NCBI GenBank assembly: GCA_019075865.1
Contig: JAGXAN010000001.1
Span: 408,551-472,550, forward strand
Origin: Hyphomicrobiales bacterium
Lineage (GTDB): Bacteria > Pseudomonadota > Alphaproteobacteria > Rhizobiales > Beijerinckiaceae
Direction: 5' to 3'
Length of the DNA stretch: 64,000 bases
The position numbers and the translations under genes are program-made. Shown here piece by piece: positions 59,905 through 64,000 of the stretch (position 1 is its first letter; each line of letters begins with the position of its first letter). A model generated the notes under the pieces. That model was not told the DNA's origin and ran no database searches. It saw only the letters and a list, made by a program, of their open reading frames with translations.

Positions 59905-61170
59905 GTGATACCCAGTCCTGACGCATTTCAAGCACGTATTCATCGGGGCGCCGACCAGATCGGGGGCACGTGCGTAGAGTTGGCCTATAATGGCGCACGC
60001 ATCTTGCTCGACCTTGGCAAACCGCTGGACGCTGAGGAAACAAGTCCCGATTTACTTCCCAAGATCGACGGTCTTGGCGCTACCCCCGACGAAGGCTTGC
60101 TGGCGATTGTCATTTCGCATGGCCACATCGATCACTGGGGTTTGGCGCCGCTGGTCAGCGGACGGATTCCGGTGGCGATGGGCGCTGCCACGCAACGCAT
60201 TCTCAAGGCTGCCGCGCCCTTCTTGCCGCAGGGCTATGCGCCTGAGGACACAATTGACCTGGCCGACCGCCGTGTCGTCCAGATCGGCCCGTTCAGCATC
60301 ACGCCACACCTCGTCGACCATTCCGCCTATGATGCCTATGCGCTGACCATTGAAGCAGGCGGCAAGCGGCTATTCTATTCGGGTGATATTCGCGGACACG
60401 GGCGCAAGGCCAAGCTCTTTGAGGCCATGGTGCGCCATCCGCCCAAGGAAATCGACACCATGCTGATGGAGGGGTCGAGCCTTGGCCGCCTTGCGCCGGA
60501 GGCAAGGTTTCCAACCGAAGCGGAGATCGAACAGCGTTTCGTCGAGGCGTTTTCGGCACCCGGCTTTATCGCCGTCTCGGCATCCGCCCAGAATATTGAC
60601 CGCATCGTCGGCCTTTACCGGGCCTGTAAGAAAACGGGGCGAACGCTAGTCCTCGACGCTTACGCCATGGAGATCCTGCGGGCCACTGAAAACGAGCATG
60701 TTCCGCGGGTCGGCTGGCCCAATCTCGCGGTGTACATTCCTCAGTACCAGCGTCGGCACATAGCCCGAAACGGGATGTTCGACCTGCTGCCGATTTACAA
60801 GCCTGCGCGTATTTATCGCGAAGCCATTGCGGACATGCGCGACAAAGCCGTCATGCTATTTCGCCCAGCCATGCTGCCGGATATTGACGAAGCGCAATTG
60901 TGGCATGGTGCCAAGGCAATATGGTCGCAATGGGAAGGCTATCTCAAGGAGGGGGCGGGCGCCAAGCTTGTCAGCGATCTTCAGGCGCGAGGCGTGCCTT
61001 TGGAGCGGATTCACACATCCGGCCACGCCGATATCCCTGATTTGAAACGCCTGTCGGGAGCGGTGTGCCCCAAGCGGCTAATCCCGATACATACGTTTAA
61101 CGGCGACCAATTCGCCGAGTTTTTCGCAAATGTCGTCCGTCATAATGACGGCGAGTGGTGGGAGGTTTGA
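59905..61170 (+). CDS. Metallo-beta-lactamase-fold hydrolase (RNase J/CPSF-like)
   Basis: The 421-residue protein has the zinc motif ISHGHIDHWG (about 70-79), a later VDHSAYDAYALTIEAGGKRLFYSGDIRGHGRK block and a C-terminal HTSGHADIPDLKRL with the last His. The arrangement, with a beta-CASP-like insert (AVSASAQNIDRIVGLYRACKKTGRTLVLD), points to the nucleic-acid-processing MBL branch such as RNase J. It is followed by a PD-(D/E)XK-like gene one base after its stop. Probable role: RNA or nucleotide hydrolysis in this operon. Confidence 0.87.
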   Translation: MIPSPDAFQARIHRGADQIGGTCVELAYNGARILLDLGKPLDAEETSPDLLPKIDGLGATPDEGLLAIVISHGHIDHWGLAPLVSGRIPVAMGAATQRILKAAAPFLPQGYAPEDTIDLADRRVVQIGPFSITPHLVDHSAYDAYALTIEAGGKRLFYSGDIRGHGRKAKLFEAMVRHPPKEIDTMLMEGSSLGRLAPEARFPTEAEIEQRFVEAFSAPGFIAVSASAQNIDRIVGLYRACKKTGRTLVLDAYAMEILRATENEHVPRVGWPNLAVYIPQYQRRHIARNGMFDLLPIYKPARIYREAIADMRDKAVMLFRPAMLPDIDEAQLWHGAKAIWSQWEGYLKEGAGAKLVSDLQARGVPLERIHTSGHADIPDLKRLSGAVCPKRLIPIHTFNGDQFAEFFANVVRHNDGEWWEV

Positions 61171-61171
61171 A

Positions 61172-62566
61172 ATGAATAGGACTTTTCGGAGAGGTATCCG
61201 CTCTGAGGCACTTTCGACGCTGCGTGCCATGGCTGAAGCCCCAGAAGAAAATTGGTGGAAGGAGCTTTTAAGGCTTTGGACCCCATCTGGGCGCGGCGAC
61301 GGTCTGCGATTGGCAGTTCGAGAAAACACGCTAGACTTTTACCGTAAGGGCAATGTGGTCGCGCACGTCGGCTTTGGACAATGCAAGAAGGGCGAATGCG
61401 CGCCAGCTTACGTGAAAACCCACATCAAATATCTTCGCGGCGAAAGCGCGGGCGGTAGCTACATCAAGTTGATGAAGGGCGTCGACGGCTGGAATTGGAG
61501 CGATGGTGCCGCACCGATCTCATTTAGCACAATCAAGGAGAATATTGACTTACGTATGAAAGGTGTTCGCGATGCCGGCTCCGAAAAAGGTATGGAGAAG
61601 GTGGGCGTCGACACAATCGTGGGTTCGAACGCTGCTGTGATCGATCTGGAAATGGCGCTTCCACTTGATGTAGCCATTCCCGGTAGCGTAGGTGCGCCCC
61701 GCATGGACCTTGTAGCGCTCGAAAAGCACGGCAATGAGATCCGTATTGTATTTTGGGAAGCGAAGACCTTCGATGATCCGAGACTTCGTATCGATGGCGA
61801 CAGCGCCGCTGAGGTAAACGGCCAGTTAGATACTTACAGCAAATACCTCGCTAACAGTGCTTGGCAGGCCGCTATTATCAGCGCGTATCGCGAGACCTGT
61901 GAACTATTGAAGGAGTTCTGGTCGATGCGCGGTGAACGCGGACCGCTTCACCCGTTGGTCGACGCTGCTCCGCGAGGCGATCTAAATATCGACGAAAAAC
62001 CTCGTCTGGTCATTTTCGACAATGGAAGTCGCACGAACATCGATGAGGATCCATATTGGCAGCGTCATCGCAAAAAACTGGTGAACGCAGGCATCGAACT
62101 ACTCGTGAAAGATCGCGCCAGCGAGATTACCCTTCCTGTCTGGTGTTTTACGTCGGAACAATATGCGGCGTTAGCGGCGTTTAACGACACTTTCTCTTCG
62201 TCGGATTTTGTCTTTTCCAAATTCGGAGATTCATCGAAGAGTGATGACGGTGTTATTACTTTGGGCGAGGAAATATTCACAGTCGACGCTAATCGATTCG
62301 TAAATTTCGCATACGATTGTGGCTGGGTGCTCGATGGGTTCAAATATTCTGAATGGATGACGAGCCCCGAGGGCAAGTTTTTCTGGTCGTCGCCCGAAAA
62401 TCTCAAGCAGGCTTCTGGCGAACAGATTGCCAAGCTGCTAACGACATTTGTGCGCGGTGATCGCTTTTGCGAAGGGACTTTGTCGACGGCAGCGGATGAG
62501 GGTTTTTTGACGGCTATGATGCGACGCGCGGATGAACTGGCGCGAGCAAACGCTAAACCGCTATGA
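61172..62566 (+). CDS. PD-(D/E)XK-like protein of unknown function
   Basis: The 464-residue protein starts at ATG 61172 behind GGGAGG, one base after the MBL stop. The centre contains a nuclease-like core RMDLVALEK...IRIVFWEAKTFDD (Asp179, Glu196, Lys198) and then EVNGQLDTYSKYL, a helix often seen after such cores. The flanking regions are unassigned. Codon use is a little AT-richer than the neighbours. Its stop overlaps the phosphoesterase start, so it is part of a coupled unit. Confidence 0.72.
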   Translation: MNRTFRRGIRSEALSTLRAMAEAPEENWWKELLRLWTPSGRGDGLRLAVRENTLDFYRKGNVVAHVGFGQCKKGECAPAYVKTHIKYLRGESAGGSYIKLMKGVDGWNWSDGAAPISFSTIKENIDLRMKGVRDAGSEKGMEKVGVDTIVGSNAAVIDLEMALPLDVAIPGSVGAPRMDLVALEKHGNEIRIVFWEAKTFDDPRLRIDGDSAAEVNGQLDTYSKYLANSAWQAAIISAYRETCELLKEFWSMRGERGPLHPLVDAAPRGDLNIDEKPRLVIFDNGSRTNIDEDPYWQRHRKKLVNAGIELLVKDRASEITLPVWCFTSEQYAALAAFNDTFSSSDFVFSKFGDSSKSDDGVITLGEEIFTVDANRFVNFAYDCGWVLDGFKYSEWMTSPEGKFFWSSPENLKQASGEQIAKLLTTFVRGDRFCEGTLSTAADEGFLTAMMRRADELARANAKPL

Positions 62567-63480
62567 ACTTCGACATCATCGGCGACATCCACGGGCATGC
62601 CGAAAAGCTTCTCGGCTTGCTCAAAATGCTCGGCTATCGCGAAACGAAGGGTGCGTGGCGTCACCCTGAGCGCGCCGCGATCTTCGTGGGCGACCTTATT
62701 GATCGCGGCCCTAGCCAGGTTGCGACCGTCGATATTGTGCGGCGGATGGTCGATGCTGGCGCGGCGCGTTGCATCCTTGGCAATCACGAATTCAACGCCA
62801 TTGCCTGGGCAACGCCCGATCCGAATGCGCCGGGAGAATTTCTCCGGCAGCATGGCCGCGGCGGCAATCGGTCCCAGCATCAGGCCTTCCTCTTGGAAGT
62901 CGAAGACCAACCGCTGCACGAAGAACTGATCGCTTGGTTCAAAACCTTCCCGTTATGGCTGGACCTTGGAGATATCCGCGTTGTTCATGCCTGCTGGAAC
63001 GACGCCTATATCGAGCGGTTAAAGCCAGCCCTCGGCTCCAATAACACGCTCACGGACGAGATGATCGTATTGTCCAGCCGCGAAGGTCATTGGGCCCTCG
63101 AGGCAGTCGAGGCCTTGTGCAAAGGATTGGAAGTCGACCTGCCTGAGGGGCAATTTTTCCACGACAAGGATGGGCTCGTTCGCCACGTCGCGCGGGTGAA
63201 ATGGTGGGCGCCGGATTTCGCCTCGCTGCGTAAATCAACGCTAGCGCCGGCAAGTGTTTTGGCGAACATGCCCGACATTCCCTTACCGCGTGATCCGAGG
63301 CTGACGGCCTATGACGGTCCTCCCGTTTTTTTCGGACATTACTGGCTTACGGGCGCGCCAAAGCTCGCGGGCGAAAAATTCGCCTGCGTTGATTACAGCG
63401 CTGGCAAGGGCGGGCCTCTGGTTGCCTATCGCTGGGAGGGCGAGCAAGAATTGCGCGAGGACCGCTTCGTTATCTTTTGA
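62563..63480 (+). CDS. Calcineurin-like metallophosphoesterase (PPP/ApaH-like)
   Basis: The 305-residue protein has the full PPP metal set: GDIHGH (7-12), GDLIDRG (43-49), GNHEFN (73-78), then VVHACWND and FGHYWLTG. It resembles the PrpE/ApaH and Pnkp-phosphatase branch that acts on phosphoproteins, Np4N dinucleotides or nucleic-acid 2',3' ends. The ATG overlaps the preceding stop (ATGA). It is the last gene of the WYL-linked set. Confidence 0.9.
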   Translation: MNFDIIGDIHGHAEKLLGLLKMLGYRETKGAWRHPERAAIFVGDLIDRGPSQVATVDIVRRMVDAGAARCILGNHEFNAIAWATPDPNAPGEFLRQHGRGGNRSQHQAFLLEVEDQPLHEELIAWFKTFPLWLDLGDIRVVHACWNDAYIERLKPALGSNNTLTDEMIVLSSREGHWALEAVEALCKGLEVDLPEGQFFHDKDGLVRHVARVKWWAPDFASLRKSTLAPASVLANMPDIPLPRDPRLTAYDGPPVFFGHYWLTGAPKLAGEKFACVDYSAGKGGPLVAYRWEGEQELREDRFVIF

Positions 63481-63486
63481 TACGCG

Positions 63487-63615
63487 ATGCATGGAAAGAA
63501 TATGCTTTTGCATCGACCCGCGAATGATGCGCGGATTGCAACGAAGTTGGCCAAGGATTCCAATCTGATGTCGGTCACCTATTCCGGTTTGAAGCAGGCT
63601 GTGAACAAGCATTAA
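63487..63615 (+). CDS. Possible 42-residue ORF after the phosphoesterase
   Basis: An ATG frame follows the phosphoesterase stop by 6 bp and encodes a basic peptide (RIATKLAKDSNLMSVTYSGLKQAVNKH at its end is shared by no family I know). It has no good Shine-Dalgarno. It may be a remnant of a gene cut during insertion events near the IS. Confidence 0.25.
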   Translation: MHGKNMLLHRPANDARIATKLAKDSNLMSVTYSGLKQAVNKH

Positions 63616-63854
63616 ATTAGTCGCCCTAGCCAGATCGATGTAAATGCATGATTTATTATTGCAATATCGACCTTTGGGGGGTCCATGACCAGTTCCTGTC
63701 GGGATCCCAGCATAAATGATGTTTTCCTCAATCATCCAATAGCTTTGATAACTTTCAGGCATGGGCATCCCCGCACTGCTTATTGACATCATTTTGGTGG
63801 AGATCGCCAAAATTCCGCCTTACGAAGTCGTCGCAACGCCAACCATCGGCAGGC
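63616..63854. other. Gap before the IS with no convincing gene
   Basis: The only frames are a 37-codon plus-strand ORF (63761-63874) that runs into the IS end and a long minus-strand frame lying mostly over the phosphoesterase. The former may be the tail of a gene interrupted by the IS. Confidence 0.4.
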
Positions 63855-64000
63855 TGTGTTTCGGCATGGAATAAGGACCCCTCTTGAGGGGTTATCGGCA
63901 TCCAAACGGGACCCCTCTGATGCATGGTTCATATTGGCTTTCATGTTTTGCATGGGAGCCTTGCAGGGATGTTGGTATTGGAAACGATTGCGAAAGTCCG
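63855..64000 (+). mobile_element. Left end of an IS21-family insertion sequence (partial)
   Basis: Sequence beginning near TGTGTTTCGGC (63855) carries GGACCCCTC at 63875-63883 and again at 63909-63917. The first copy is part of an ACCCCTC-TT-GAGGGGT dyad, and multiple short terminal repeats of this kind are typical of IS21 ends. An istA start follows. The exact terminus is uncertain and the element continues beyond the window. Confidence 0.65.
63969..64000 (+). CDS. istA: IS21-family transposase IstA, N-terminus (partial)
   Basis: An ATG at 63969 behind CAGGG encodes MLVLETIAKVR before the window ends. This is the characteristic start of IS21-type IstA, which continues with a helix-turn-helix and DDE catalytic domain. 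Only 10-11 residues are visible, so the call relies on this N-terminus plus the repeats upstream. Confidence 0.65.
   Translation, partial: MLVLETIAKV

Noticed and set aside
63283..63810. 175-codon minus-strand frame near the IS
   Set aside because: Two fifths overlap the phosphoesterase antisense, no Shine-Dalgarno, no recognisable motif.

Overview
The window reads as a chromosomal segment of an alphaproteobacterium. It carries the cell-cycle regulator gcrA, the rpsT-dnaA neighbourhood, a type II fatty-acid cluster fabA-fabB-fabI, rpoH beside an rluD-type gene, hrcA, dnaK-dnaJ, mmcB and Tad-pilus pseudopilin genes. Codon use is GC-rich and GANTC (CcrM-type) sites lie ahead of dnaA. I cannot fix the order or genus from sequence alone.

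Positions 1-44,500 are mostly ordinary core genome. They hold: an HpcH-type aldolase, hrcA, an enoyl-CoA hydratase, ahcY and gshB sharing a terminator, a chemotaxis receptor, rpoH, rluD, a BaiN-like flavoprotein, gcrA, and a three-gene ABC exporter of the PQQ-alcohol-oxidation type. These are followed by a TauE/SafE permease, rpsT, an unusually long structured leader, dnaA, cobP, a GT-C membrane protein divergent from a GT2 glycosyltransferase, fabA-fabB-fabI, dnaK with a clear heat-shock promoter, dnaJ, mmcB, ribokinase, a retropepsin-like protease and a phosphomannomutase. Next come three Tad/Cpa-type genes, a DsbA-like protein, an SDR, a two-partner secretion pair (37,032-43,469) and an orphan LacI regulator.

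Positions 44,600-63,900 are an accessory defence-type island. On the minus strand, tightly coupled genes encode an MmeI/YeeA-like DNA methyltransferase without a visible nuclease, a YhcG/DUF1016 nuclease, a 66-residue copy of the methyltransferase tail and a PD-(D/E)XK protein. After a scar these continue as Fic, an SF2 helicase and a GIY-YIG protein. I read methyltransferase + helicase + GIY-YIG as the core of a restriction-like system that has collected extra modules. The scar is readable. The first 16 codons of a second helicase copy follow the PD-(D/E)XK gene, are interrupted by a 384-bp vapBC fragment with a truncated vapC, then resume in register. A 111-bp direct repeat brackets the YhcG gene.

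A second cluster (about 56,900-63,480) is organised around a WYL-domain regulator. Two near-identical 23-bp dyads (GATACGTC-N7-GACGNGTN) lie in front of the WYL gene and in front of a plus-strand gene set: a 68-residue protein, an ADP-ribosylglycohydrolase, a metallo-beta-lactamase-fold hydrolase, a PD-(D/E)XK-like protein and a PPP-family metallophosphoesterase. This is my best candidate for an undescribed regulated system. The window ends in the left end of an IS21-family element, with the first codons of istA.

I see no rRNA, tRNA or CRISPR array. All functional statements come from motif reading and remembered family features; no database search was possible.
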